Below the pieces are notes generated by a model. That model was not told the origin of the DNA. It saw only the letters and a list, made by a program, of their open reading frames with translations, and ran no database searches. A DNA stretch of 64,000 nucleotides. Source: Dipteris shenzhenensis. Its lineage: Eukaryota; Polypodiophyta; Polypodiopsida; Gleicheniales. The stretch is taken from the NCBI GenBank assembly GCA_047967505.1, contig CM106538.1. One strand, written 5' to 3'. Made by a program: the position numbers and the translations under genes. Positions 21,735-32,363 of the stretch are shown piece by piece. How positions within the stretch are numbered: the first letter of the stretch is position 1; every line of letters begins with the position of its first letter.

Positions 21735-22957
21735 GGATCCCCAACTTCTATGGCTGCTACTAGGGTTACATCAAGGCACTTCTCTAAATCAATCAAAGCA
21801 TTCTTCAAGTTGGAACAACCCCCTTTTACAATTTTGAAAGAAAATTCATATTCTTGTAAAACGGCCAACCATTTGGCCAACCGGCCCATGGTATTTGGTG
21901 ATTGAAGAACCTGCTTTGCAAGACCAGTGCTAGTGAGTATAATGAAGGACTTTCCAGCCACATAATGCTTAAATTTCTCAATGCAAAACACCAAAGACAA
22001 GGCATGCTTGTCAGCCTCTGAGTAGCATCGTTTGGTGTCAAGAGAAGCAAATCGAACAGGATACATGAACCGATCCTCCTCTTGCTGGAGAAGAATACCT
22101 GCCAAATTGTGCTCACCAAACCCAGGATTGATATAAAAAGTCTTTAACCAATCTGGATTGCATAGAATGGGTTTTGAAGCCAGAGCATTCTTGATTTGTG
22201 CAAACCCATGATCACAATCCTCATCCCAAGAGAAATCAACTCCATCTTTCAATAGCATAGTCATGGGTCGCATCAAAGTAGCATATTGATCAATGAAGTG
22301 GCGATAGTATCCTACTAGATTAACAAATGAGTGTACCTGACGTTTGGTTGTTGGCATGGAGAGCTTGAGGATAGCTTCTACCTTCTCGAGGTCAGGCTTG
22401 ATGCCCTCAAATGAGACAATATGTCCCAGTAACCTCCCTTGAGTGGCTCCAATGGTGCATTTCTCAGGGTTGAGACTGCCATTCGCATCATTGACCCTTT
22501 GGAAGGCCAACCTAACCTTCATCACATGCTCCTTACGTGACGAGAATATACAAAAATCATCTAAAAACACCTCCAAGAAATCCCCCAAATAAGGAGCAAA
22601 CACCATCTGCATAAATCTTTGAAAGGTAGCAGGAGCATTGGTGAGGCCAAATGGCATTACTTTGAATGAAAACGTCCCCCAGGGTGTGGCAAATGTGGTT
22701 TTGAGCACATCTTCTTCGGCAATTCTGATTTGATAAAACCCGGAGTAACCATCACAGAAAGTATACATCTCATGACCACTTACCTTCTCAAGAATGAGGT
22801 CTTGAAAGGGCAGAGGATGATGATCCCTCTTGGTGGCTGCATTGAGTTTCTTATAGCCGATGCAGACCTGCCACTTGTTGTTTTTCTTTGGGGTGACTAC
22901 CACTGGTAAATCGGAACAATAAACACAGCTTCTACAAGTTTCTACAACTCTGAGCAC
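21707..22957 (-). pseudogene. Gypsy reverse transcriptase and RNase H
   Basis: A 416-aa open stretch. [68 protein letters not shown] and the catalytic VFLDDFCIF with both Asp residues, then LLGHIVSFEGIKPD and GYYRHFID. RNase H tether and domain: NPGFGEHNLAGILLQQEED, CYSEADKHALSLVF, FKHYVAGKSFIILTS. The first RNase H catalytic Asp is replaced (NPGF where D/N-x-S/G is usual). The N-terminal RT part is in the adjoining frame at 22942-23622. It is the best-preserved domain of this element. Confidence 0.85.
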
Positions 22958-23690
22958 AAAGCATTGGTCTGTAGGGGCCCTAATCTCTGATACTTCTGAG
23001 CCATAGGCTTCGCATCATGCTTCAGCTCTATCTTGTGCTCTATGGTAGTCACATGGCGAAGGTGGTGGTAGCTAGTTGCGAAGAGGTCAGGGAAATCTTT
23101 GAACATTTCTAGGAACTCGTCTTTCTCACTTGGAGTGAGGTCTAGGGAAAGCATAGATTCAAGCTGTTGATGACTAGCTGTTACCTTTTCTGTAGGTGGC
23201 GGGGTCGGAGACACCCCCATCATGTAAAATTCCTCCTCTGATAATTCCTCCCCCCCGTCTGATTCTTCCATTGATTCAGACATCGAGGATGAGAGAGTAT
23301 CACTGTCTTGCTCCTCTTCTTCTTTTGGTTTCGTGGCACCTAGTTGCACTAGGATCTTCTCCTTTGAAGCACCAAAAGACATGTGCCCTGTCTCCCAATA
23401 GCTGACTGCATCACTCTTTCTCAACCATGGTCTCTCGAGTATGGCTGGGTAACTCCTGCCTATATCTTCGATGTCCACTACATAGAAATTGATGGTGGTA
23501 GTCAACCCACTGATAGTGATGGGCAAATCCTTAATGACTCCCAGGGTGGCGAGTCGTCGACCATATGCTACCTTGATTTGAGTGGAGGAATGCCTTGTGT
23601 ATTTCAAATTCAATTTCTTCATGATTCAGGGCACCATGATATTACATGCAGCTCCCCCATCGACACACACACTTTTGACACGACAATTAT
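22942..23690 (-). pseudogene. Gypsy protease and linker
   Basis: The active site reads VDGGAACNIM just right of 23622, followed by a stop, then LNLKYT, TLGVIKDLPI, AILERPWLRKSDAVSYW and an acidic Ser/Glu-rich linker. RT N-terminal sequence TIEHKIELKHDAKPMAQ follows. The D-G-G-A active site matches the other gypsy copy. Frame breaks precede the RT. Confidence 0.65.
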
Positions 23691-23979
23691 CTATGATGAC
23701 ATCTACTGTATGTGGGTGCCAATAAATTTCTTCAGAGATAGAAGAGACCTCTCATACCTTTTTCTTTTTCTTGCTCCTCCTTGTTGAGAGCCCTTACTGC
23801 AGCTCATGTCTCACCTTAAGGCTTAATGCTATTAGTTGAGGGAGCATGATGCTCAAAGACCGATGAGCAAGGTCCTGACCGACTGAATAGTCCTCTTCCC
23901 CGAGCCGATGGGAAAATATGAGGGCAACCACTTACTTCTGCGAGATCTTTTAGTCTCCTCTGTTGGTGGGTCTACCATC

Positions 23980-25079
23980 TCAGCATCTTAGGGCTGAGAA
24001 GGAGACCTTCTTCCTGGGGCGGCCCGATCCATGATTTGGAGAGGGGTCCGAGGTGGTATGACTTCTTTTCCCGAGGTCAAGGATCTCTACATCAGAATCC
24101 TCAGTGCCAAATTCACTTAGAAGATTCACCCTTGGAATATTGGGACATTCCGTGCAATAATGACCCTTCTGGTGGCACTTGTAGCACACAACATTGGCAT
24201 GTTCTCTTGGAGGGCAATTGGCTTGATTTCTTATGCCCACCATCTCAAGCCGAAGATCTCATTCAGGACCTTGGCTAGGTCATTGACTCCAGGTTCTCTT
24301 GCAGGAGGGGCCTCTTTAGCTCGAGGGGCTGAGGGAGTAGAAAGGAGGGGGGCTTGTGGGCGAGGCTGGGGAAATCTTCTAGGCGGAGTTTAAGGATATA
24401 CTCCTTGTTGAGGGTAAGCATCTAAGGGAGGACCATACATTTGAGGTGGAGGCGATGGATACATCCCTAATGAGGGGTGGGGGTATGCCCCTGAGTTAGA
24501 CTCCCCAGGTTGTTGTTGCAAGAATTGAGGGGGTTGTGGAGGGACAATCGTCTTCTTTGAAGCGGGGTCAGACTAAACTTTATCAAAATTTTGAGCAATC
24601 TCACGTGTTAGCACCATAGTTTTTGGACTCTCCCATTTAAGCTTGAGGCAGAATTCATCACTTGCTCTTGCTACAAGGTAGCCCAACACATGCTAAGTCA
24701 TTCCAACTTGAAATCCGGCATTGTCCTCTTGCATGGCAATTAAACGGTCCAGGAGCATGGCCGCTCGATCCACATATCGATGCGTCGTCTCACCTTCTGA
24801 CTGCTTCAAGTATTCCACTTGTAGGTACACATTCTCCGGCTCCTCTTCTTTGCCAAAATACTCAATCATCGCTACTGTCAACCTTGGCTAGCTTTGGCGA
24901 ACGTCTTTGGCCTGCTTCTCATACCACACTTGAGCCAAACCCTCTAGAAATGTGGGAAGAACCACCAGCCATCTATCTTCAGTAAGAAAGTTGAGAGAAA
25001 CACAATGGCGCTTGAAGGCCACAAGATACTCATTTGGATTTTCTTCAACCCAACCACAGAACACGGGAATGTCAGCCAT
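23980..25079 (-). pseudogene. Gypsy gag
   Basis: Starts MADIPVFCGWVEENPNEYLV, with capsid-like WLVVLPTFLEGLAQVWYEKQ and YLKQSEGETTHRYVDRA. A Pro/Gln-rich linker (PQPPQFLQQQPG) follows, then the zinc knuckle CYKCHQKGHYCTEC near 24170. Stops occur at about 24893, 24695, 24575 and 24392. Several are TAG where Gln or Trp is expected. Confidence 0.7.
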
Positions 25080-25369
25080 GCTTGGAAGATGGAAAAGAGA
25101 GAGGCAAAATGAGGCTTATCTATGGGCAAACAATGGAAAGAGGTAGCTTGAATTGAAAATCAGGTGAAGATACATCCACAAAGCACACATAGGCAGGGTA
25201 GGATGTGACTTGTGTATTGTGAAATACTAGACGGGAAGAATCTTCAGCATAGAATAGCTCATAGACAATCTTAAAAGGACCAACCCTCATGATATCGCAT
25301 CCATGTTTACAAGCGAGGGTTAGAGACATGGTGCTGCATGAGGTTGTTCATCAAGGCAAACAAGATTGC

Positions 25370-25790
25370 CATGACAAATGTCAATAGTTGGAGAGCTTGC
25401 ACATCACCTTTAGCTTCTTCCAGTTCTTATAGTCGCCATGCTATTTCTTCAAAGGGTGTGCGCTCTAGCATCCTTCTTTTGAGCAATGTCCTTGAGAACC
25501 TTTTTGATGATCTTCCGAAGTCGGTAAACTCGTATCAAATATGCCCAACACTTAGTTTCATGATGACCACAACCTTTGCATTCCTTACAAATGATCACCC
25601 TCCTTCGTGGCTTGTGGCTTTGTTAGGGTGGTGCTTCCACTTGTGTCATGCGTGATTGAAGTACAAGCTTCACGTGCCAAGAAATTAGCAACTATATTTT
25701 GAGCTCGAGGGATATGCTGAATTTTTACCTCTTCAAATTGTTGTCATAGTTCCAATGCTTGTTGATGTCGTGGAACTAAGCCTTCACTCC
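25370..25790 (-). pseudogene. RNase H-like and zinc-cluster remnant, family unclear
   Basis: Reading leftward, KIQHIPRAQNIVANFLA resembles the C-terminal end of an RNase H domain. It is followed through frame breaks by CKECKGCGHHETKC, a Cys/His cluster. It lies between the second gypsy element and a truncated copia copy. It could be another gypsy or LINE fragment. Confidence 0.3.
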
Positions 25791-25818
25791 GCACCTTCCA
25801 CCTTCTATTGTTGCAAGA

Positions 25819-28612
25819 TTGCCTAAGTTCAAGGTTGCAGAAATACATAAGGTATGTGAAGCCTGTCAATTTGGAAAACAGGCAAGGAAACCATTTCCTA
25901 GACATGTTCAAGAGAGTAAGAGGCCATTGGAATTAATCGACTCTGATGTGTGGACTACTAAAGCTACATCTATTAGAGGCTATCATTATTTTGTCACTTT
26001 TATTGAAGACTACAGCTGAAAAGTTTGGGTGTATTTTATGAAAAAGAAAAGTAAAGTGTTTGGGCATTTCAAAGCTTTTAAAGCTATGGTTAAAAAAGAA
26101 AAAGGCCTGCAAATAAAATGCCTAAGGTCAGATGGAGGGGGAGAGGACCTCTCAAATGAGTTTGCAAGGTTCCTACAGGAGCATGGCATAAAGTAGCAAT
26201 ATTCATGCAGTCATACCCCATAGCAAAATGGACTTGTAGAAAGGAAAAACAGGCATATTCAAGAGGTATCTCGTGCCATGCTCAACGAAAAAGACCTGCC
26301 AGATTATTATTGGGTTGAAGCAGTTGCTACAATAGTCTACATAATGAATAGGACTCCCACTAGAGCACTACATGGCATGGTGCCAGAGGAGAGGTATACT
26401 GGTATGAAACCATATATTTCTCATTTGAAACTTTTTGGTTGCATTGCCTATGTTCATGTGCCAGCTGAGTTGAGATCCAAGTTGGATCCAAAAGTTAGAA
26501 GTGCATCTTTATTGGTTATTCTCTACAGCAGAAAGGGTATAGATGCTATAACCCTTCTACTCATAAGTCTATAGTGAGCAAAGATGTTGTTTTTTATGAG
26601 AGGAGCAGTTGGTATAAACTAGTAAATGTGATTGATGATGTAGATGCACAAAATGGTAATGTCGCACAGAATTCACAGCAGCAATCACAAAATATTAGTG
26701 GACCTGTAGTGTCCCCTAGCAGTGGTTCACATACTTCGCCATGGACAGGCAGATTGAGAATCTCCTCAAAGCGATGCAGATAGTGATATGCAAGTATCAC
26801 GAAAAGGAAAAGAGAAAGTAGATCAGCCCATGGTTGATGTGAATGCAGGTCACTCTTATGTGGATGGTGAATCCAATGGCTCAGAATAGAGCCTTGATGA
26901 TGAGTTGGGTATTCCAACTATTATTACACCTGGAGTAAGGAAGACAAGGGATGTTTTGAGAGCACCTGGTAGTGAGCCTATTTTGCGTAGGTCTACCAGA
27001 GTTAAGTATCTTGTGGATAGGCTGAAATATGATGGATTTATAGCCATTCACTATGCCTATATGGTCAAAGTGATACAAGAACCAGAACCCACTTCTTTTG
27101 AGCAAGCCATGGGAAAAGAAAAATGGGAGAAAGCCATGGATGAAGAAATGGATGCCTTGGAAGCAAATGCTACATGGGAACTGGTGCCTTTGCCTAAAGG
27201 CAAGAATGCAATTGGCTGCACGTGGGTTTATAAGGTGAAGCACAATGCAGATGGTTCTATGAATAGATACAAGGCAAGATTAGTTATCAAGGGGTATGCA
27301 CAGACATATGGCATTGATTATGAAGAAACATTTAGTCCGTTTGCAAGGATGGCAATTGTAAGAGCAGTCATTGCTATGGCTGCATCAAAGGGATGGTCTT
27401 TACATCAGATGGATGTAAAGAATGCCTTCTTGCATGGTGATTTGCAAGAAGAGGTCTATATGGAGTAGCCACCAGGTTATGTGCATGATGTTCATCCTGA
27501 GTTTGTTTGCACATTGAAGAAAGCCTTGTATGGCTTGAAGCAAGCACCCAGAGCATGGTCTAACAAGATAGGACAATATCTTATCACTATTTGCTTTCAG
27601 ATTTCCAAGGTAGATTTCTCACTTTATGTGAGAGAAACAGAGAAAGGCATTATGCTGCTTGTTATTTATGTTGATGATTTGATCATCACATGTGATAGTG
27701 ATGAAGATATCCTTCACGTGAAAGTGCTATTGAAGCAGAAGTCTGAGATGAAGGATTTGGGAGAGATGCATTACTTCTTGGGCATTGAGGTGATTAGATC
27801 CACAAGTGGGATATGGCTCTTATAGAGGCAGTATGGATTGGACATGCTATCCAAATATGGGATGACAGGCTATAAGCATATTTCAGTTCCTTTGGAGCAG
27901 AATGTGAAGTTGAGCGCAGATGCAGGTGAGCTTCTGGAAGACCCTACTATGTACAAATGCATAGTAGGAAGTTTGATTTATATGACTATTACCAGGCCAA
28001 ATTTGAGCTATGCTATTGGCTTGGTAAGTCAGTTTATGCAGGCTCCAAGGAAACTGCATTTGGATGCGGCTAGACGCATACTGAGGTATGTGAAGTCCAC
28101 ATTGCAGTATGGACTATTTTATGAGACTAGGGTTCATATACAGTTGCATGGATACACTGATGCTGATTGGGTTGGTAGTATTTATGATAGACGATCTACC
28201 AGTGGATATGTATTCTGGATATGTATTCTCTTTTGGGAGTATTGCAGTCACTTAGCCTACAGTTGCCTTGTTGAGCACAGAGGCTAAGTACATGGGTGCA
28301 GCAATGGCTGCATGTGAGGTAGCTTGGTTGCATAAGCTACTTTTTGATATGCATCAGTCTATAGATGGGCTAGTTGTCATTTATTGTGACAACATGAGTA
28401 GTATACACTTGGTAAATAACCCAGTCTATCATGCTAGAACAAAGCACATTGAGGTGCATTATCACTATGTGCAGAAGAAGGCTCTAGTAGGTTTTATTGA
28501 TCTAGTTTATTTCAGCACGGAGGATCAGGTAGCTGACATATTCACAAAGGCATTGGGTGCAAAGAAGCCGCGCAAGTTCAGAGACTTGCTTGGTGTGCAA
28601 GAATGGGATTGA
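25819..28612 (+). pseudogene. Copia integrase, RT and RNase H (truncated copy)
   Basis: Integrase: CEACQFGKQARKPF, SDGGGEDLSNEF (usual Glu of GGGEY region kept), [57 protein letters not shown] and the catalytic [17 protein letters not shown]. RNase H: GYTDADWVGSIYDRRSTSGY, then a duplication of 'ggatatgtattct' near 28208 that shifts the frame, then TEAKYMGAAMAACEVAWLHK and KHIEVHYHYVQKK. The frame is broken by six stops and at least two shifts. Confidence 0.85.
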
Positions 28613-28625
28613 GCTCAAGGGAGAG

Positions 28626-28939
28626 TGTTGAGATATCGAGCTCCACTCATGATATGCCAGGGTGACCATTGTGCATTTATGTCACGACTTGTTAGCCGCA
28701 GATGCGGTTGGTACACTGCCCATGAATAATAGTTGGATGACAGCTATCTTTATGTACTCTAGTTAGTGGCTCAGTTCGTATGCCACCTAGGTTAGCTGAG
28801 TTTGGTTTGAGACCAACATATAGGGTTCACCTATTCCTTTGTACTTAAAGAGTTCTTTTGGCTTTCACAACTGAGAAGAGGAAAACTGTTTTCAGCCTCC
28901 ACCTTTGTCTGTATTCCCCCATTGTGTGTGTGAGAAAGC
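28626..28939 (+). repeat. 3' LTR of truncated copia copy
   Basis: Begins TGTTGAGATATCGAGC after a purine tract and matches the 56654 and 61821 LTRs, ending abruptly after 'tgagaaag' where the others continue 'cctcaagtgagactcc'. CpG-rich 'ctcgcgat' of the young LTRs is 'ctcatgat' here, consistent with age. Confidence 0.85.
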
Positions 28940-29152
28940 TTGGAGAAAGGAAGCTTGCGAGCAACATAAGCTATCTCTGAATGTGCATCATCCATTGTTA
29001 TCATGACAGATTCATGAGGGTCTTTACGACGCTCGCGTCTTTGGGCGTACTCAATCAAAGAAATACATGTTTGATCAAAATCAATCTCGTTTTTGTTAGA
29101 AAGGATGGTAACAATATTATCATATAATGGATCCTGGACTGTTAGGATATAT
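28935..29152 (-). pseudogene. Copia gag fragment
   Basis: One open stretch reading leftward: LTVQDPLYDNIVTILSN, FDQTCISLIEYAQRRERR and a C-terminal acidic stretch. This looks like the UBN2-type gag of plant copia elements (Leu-Pro-x-x-Tyr region and following helix). Only about 70 codons are present, butted against the truncated copia LTR. Confidence 0.45.
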
Positions 29153-29250
29153 ATTTTTTGCTTTTGTATGGTTGTGGATGCTCGATAGTAGCTCCACCCT
29201 TCAACTGGCTTGCATCAGGTTTCTCAGAATCTCATAGACCCATCGGTCTT

Positions 29251-29291
29251 CTTTTCTTTTCTTTCTTTCTTTCTCTCTCTCTCTCTCTCTG
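29251..29291. repeat. (TTTC)n/(CT)n microsatellite
   Basis: 'tttctttctttct' passes into eleven CT units, immediately before the LINE fragment. Confidence 0.9.
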
Positions 29292-30110
29292 CCCTTAAGG
29301 TCAACCAAGGTTGTCCACAATCACCAACCTTGTTTCACCTATACACCGATGAGCTCAAGTCCTTCATCATGACTCTGAAAGGTGCAAGTTCTCCATTAGC
29401 TAGCTCCTTGATCCAATTTTATTTCTCTCCTCCTCAGCTAAGGACTTCTTGCAGCATTTGGATGCACTCTTGCCTTTCTGCGGGACATGTGATTTGAAGG
29501 TCAACTTGGGTGAAACCAAGGTCATGATCTTCAACACACCCCGAGCGACAACACACCGAGCAATTTACCTTTGACAAGGCCCGATAGAGATTGTTGCATC
29601 CTATACATAACACTAGCTAGACTTAAGTGTTGTAACTTGCATTTTTAGGATCCCAAAATCCTTCTATTTGACTCGCTCGTCCTCCCAAACAGGGATGTAT
29701 GGTAGTCTCTTTTAGGGACAAATCTATCAGAGACAGACTGGTCCCATATAGGTGGACTACAGGTTCTACTTCTTGCTCAGATGATATATAGCAACCCATC
29801 GGTGCCACATCATATTCTACTCGCAGAGTTTAGGGTTACTCCTTTATAGCTTAATACAGTCTTTCGAGTGGTCACTTATCTCCATACAATCCCCGACTTT
29901 GGTACTGCGATATCTGGATGACGCACATTGCCATGGCTAGCCTTGACTTCTTCTTTCGCACTAGAGGCAGAAGGAGCTGGTATGTATGGACACACAAATG
30001 GTTTGCAAGCTTGGGACTACATGTGGACTGACTACCACCATTCTAGTATAGCCTTGAGGCTCCATCCATTCCACTCACCTATTACAAGGTGAATCAGATC
30101 ATCAAAAAGG
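29292..30110 (+). pseudogene. LINE reverse transcriptase remnant
   Basis: VNQGCPQSPTLFHLYTDEL matches the 'KQGCPLSPxLF' block of non-LTR RT. After frame changes QHLDALLPFCGTCDLKVNLG and ETKVMIF (about 29450-29540) match the block after the YADD box. The region with YADD itself is missing. Downstream, LFDSLVLPNRDVW and HHILLAEFRVTPL (29660-29850) match the C-terminal part of LINE ORF2. A dead fragment without endonuclease. Confidence 0.65.
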
Positions 30111-30154
30111 ATTTATTGCAGCTCCACATGTAGGACATGGTTGGCAAAATGCTC

Positions 30155-30190
30155 TTCATTGATTTTTTTCATCTCAAACTTGGACATGAA
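30155..30190. repeat. 36-bp perfect direct repeat, first copy
   Basis: Identical over 36 bases to 31767-31802, starting 'ttcattgattttttt' and ending 'cttggacatgaa'. Flanks are unrelated. Confidence 0.8.
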
Positions 30191-30261
30191 TATATGAGCT
30201 TCAAAGGCTTGATGTACATGCTCTCTTACTTTTATTCTCTCAAAAGATCAAACATGTATGA

Positions 30262-30440
30262 AAATTTAAAAAAAATTGCCATTGGAGAAAACTAACTTTT
30301 AAGGTCGATTTGAGAAAAAAAACTCTCTGTAAAACGTCACTATAAAAAAGTATCTTAGTGTTTCTATATAATGACACTTACAATTCTGATAAAAGTCGCT
30401 ATATGGTGACTTTAGCAATGGTCGCTAGGAGCGTGTTTTT
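30262..30440 (+). mobile_element. CACTA-like subterminal fragment
   Basis: Resembles 1085-1260 in order and orientation: an A-rich run, 'ttaaggtcg', 'cgtcactataaa', then diverged copies of the 'gtcgctatat.gtgac' motif (best at about 30406). The terminal CACTA itself is not seen. Probably a degraded end of a related element. Confidence 0.45.
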
Positions 30441-31069
30441 TGACAGATGTGCATCACATTGAGGCAAAAACGGTGTTTAATGCTTGATTGACAATGCAAA
30501 GCCTATCCGATGCGCACAATACTTTGCACACACCTCAACCTAGGTGATATTTACATGCTTGCAAAGTGGATCACCCAATATTAGAGCAAAACTATTCAGT
30601 AGAAATGGAGAACACTTTTGCCAGCACGCCCATGGAAAGGGGAGGCTAGCGACACCTAGTCCTTGAGCCACAGGCAGGGACTAAGGTCATCTTTGTGAAC
30701 TCAGGACCCACAATCTTCACAGGGCACCCTGAGTCAGAGGGCATGGAAGACAAAGACCCATGGATGAGGTCCTTTGCAAGACAAAACCCCGGCCTTGGAA
30801 ACTCACAGGATTTACAAGGGGGAACTCTTATGAACCTCCAATCTTCCAGATGCCCCTAATATTTATCAGCTATGTGCCCTTGCAAGTTCCACCTTCCAGG
30901 CCGATGCAAGGAGCATCCATGCAGATGCCTGGTAACTTGCTTCCTTCTGAAGCCCACCGACAGGAATGACTTAAACCATTTTGTGAGATTCATAGTCTCT
31001 CCTGCTACTGCAAGTTGATTACTGTAATCATTGTTCATGAGTACATAAGCATGACTAATTTCAATGTCG
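30441..31069. other. Intergenic stretch, nothing recognised
   Basis: No ORF with a recognisable domain on either strand. The minus-strand frame near 30856-31038 may be a continuation of the adjacent copia gag remnant but has no clear motif. Confidence 0.4.
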
Positions 31070-31503
31070 TTGCAAAAACTCTAGTTGATTTGGTTTCTCA
31101 GTTTGAGAATTTGCGATGTGTTCTTAGACTCATAAAGAGCTGCAAACATATCCCATGCTTCTTCACTGTGTTGAGTTGTCCAATCATGACATCTTGCACA
31201 TTTTCTTAACCAAATGATATGCGTCTTTCTCTTTGTTGCCCCATTCTGCCTATGCTTGATCAATGGAAGGATCTAATACAGGTGTGGATGCAGTTGGTGT
31301 AGGTGTGGATCCTTTTTCTTATGTTCCAGCAATGGTGAGAGTTGCTACTTGTTCACTAGATAGTCTAGTGTAGACCCACCTACATACTCCAATTTATCTT
31401 GGAGTATAATAATGGTCTCCATTCAAAACTTTCATGTACCATAATTGGACTTATTCAACTCAGTAGATGTCTCCAAATTGAGGATGCTAGTGGTAGACAT
31501 GAT
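31070..31503 (-). pseudogene. Copia gag (UBN2-type) remnant
   Basis: Reading leftward from 31503: MSTTSILNLETSTELNKSNY, a short 'LDPS' region, then WDMFAALYESKNTSQILKL, which is the 'EAWxxLxxxYexkn' block of copia gag. A TGA replaces the expected Trp in the NYGTW segment and there are frame breaks. It is unlinked to other copia domains. Confidence 0.6.
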
Positions 31504-31766
31504 GCAAGAAATGTACTCAAAATGTCTATGAAAATACTATATGAATCAACTGCAATCTGAACTATTAGTGAAGATAAATTACAATACATATCCAATCTAT
31601 TACAAGGCTTATGGGCACATGTGGAAGATATACTAGGGATAAATAGCGTCCTTCAAAATTTTTCGAGTCTTAAGGTCATCTTTATTGAATACCATACATC
31701 TAGTATGCCTTTGATTGAGTCTTGACATTACTAACTTAACCTTTTATGAGCACTCTAAAAATTCTA

Positions 31767-31802
31767 TTCATTGATTTTTTTCATCTCAAACTTGGACATG
31801 AA
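31767..31802. repeat. 36-bp perfect direct repeat, second copy
   Basis: Second copy of the 30155-30190 repeat, 1612 bp away. Confidence 0.8.
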
Positions 31803-31974
31803 AAGTCTGGAAAGACTGAAAGCCTGTTAAGGCTAATTTTTATGAAAATTAACCCAAGGCATGGTATGCCAAAATTCATGCACACTTACTATCCCTTGGT
31901 TTTCAGAATGGTCCCACAGAAGCTTCTCTGCACGCTTTCCTACCTTTTCACCATTTAAGGTAAAGTGAAAGGAC

Positions 31975-32193
31975 TTAGACATGCCATCCTCCATCACCAA
32001 TAGGTGTTCCCGCACGTCTTTGAGAGTCCACTTCTTGCATGTACTTGATGAGGTCTTCAAAATCATCTCGGGCTCCCAAGTAGGTGCCTAGGACATCTAT
32101 GCTCTTATCAAAGACTGGAAATAAGTCCTCCTCTCTATCAATTAATGGAGTACGAGAGATGAAATCGTGGAAGGCAGACCTAGCAGAATCCAT
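31975..32193 (-). CDS. Short unrecognised ORF
   Basis: About 72 residues starting MDSARSAFHDFISRTPLID, rich in acidic and hydrophobic residues and ending in WHV. It looks more protein-like than neighbouring frames but I recognise no family. Copia fragments lie on both sides, so it may be another retroelement piece. Not a confident gene. Confidence 0.15.
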   Translation of the reverse strand: MDSARSAFHDFISRTPLIDREEDLFPVFDKSIDVLGTYLGARDDFEDLIKYMQEVDSQRRAGTPIGDGGWHV

Positions 32194-32271
32194 GGTACTT
32201 TGGTAGCTAGGAGAACTATGGCTATGATAGTGAAACTTTGAAACTAAAGTAACTTTATAACCTATGTATAC

Positions 32272-32363
32272 CCAAATGTCAAGAAGTTTATGTGACACAA
32301 CCTCCTGGCTTTGAGGTTGTTAATTTTGAAAACAAGGTATGTCGACTTAGAAAATCCCTTTAT
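32272..32363 (+). pseudogene. Copia reverse transcriptase fragment
   Basis: Thirty codons reading EVYVTQPPGFEVVN then VCRLRKSLYGL, the block between the 'MDVKxAFLxG' and catalytic motifs of copia RT. It is isolated; no other copia domain on this strand adjoins it. Confidence 0.6.

Larger units (their letters stand above)
19451..25340 (-). mobile_element. Second decayed Ty3/gypsy element
   Basis: Reading leftward: gag with zinc knuckle, protease with DGGA site, RT, RNase H, zinc-binding and core integrase, then a C-terminal integrase segment and a polypurine tract. The RT is similar to that of the element at 7482-16017 (for example [16 protein letters not shown] and FLDDFCI), but this copy keeps an integrase and shows no second RNase H. 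No 5' LTR or primer site was recognised right of gag, so the right end appears truncated near 25340. Confidence 0.75.
25807..28939 (+). mobile_element. Truncated Ty1/copia copy (same family as 56654-62172)
   Basis: From 25807 this aligns base by base with 58989 onward of the full-length copia element, so gag, protease and the start of integrase are missing. It retains most of integrase, RT, RNase H and a 3' LTR (28626-28939) that lacks its last about 40 bp. Five in-frame TAG codons (26194, 26221, 26887, 27466, 27823) are CAG in the full-length copy. A TGA at 26017 and frameshifts also disable it. Confidence 0.9.

Noticed and set aside
25807-28612. Alternative genetic code or TAG recoding
   Set aside because: TGA stops and frameshifts also occur, and the malate dehydrogenase exons use no in-frame TAG; cytosine deamination explains the TAG bias more simply.
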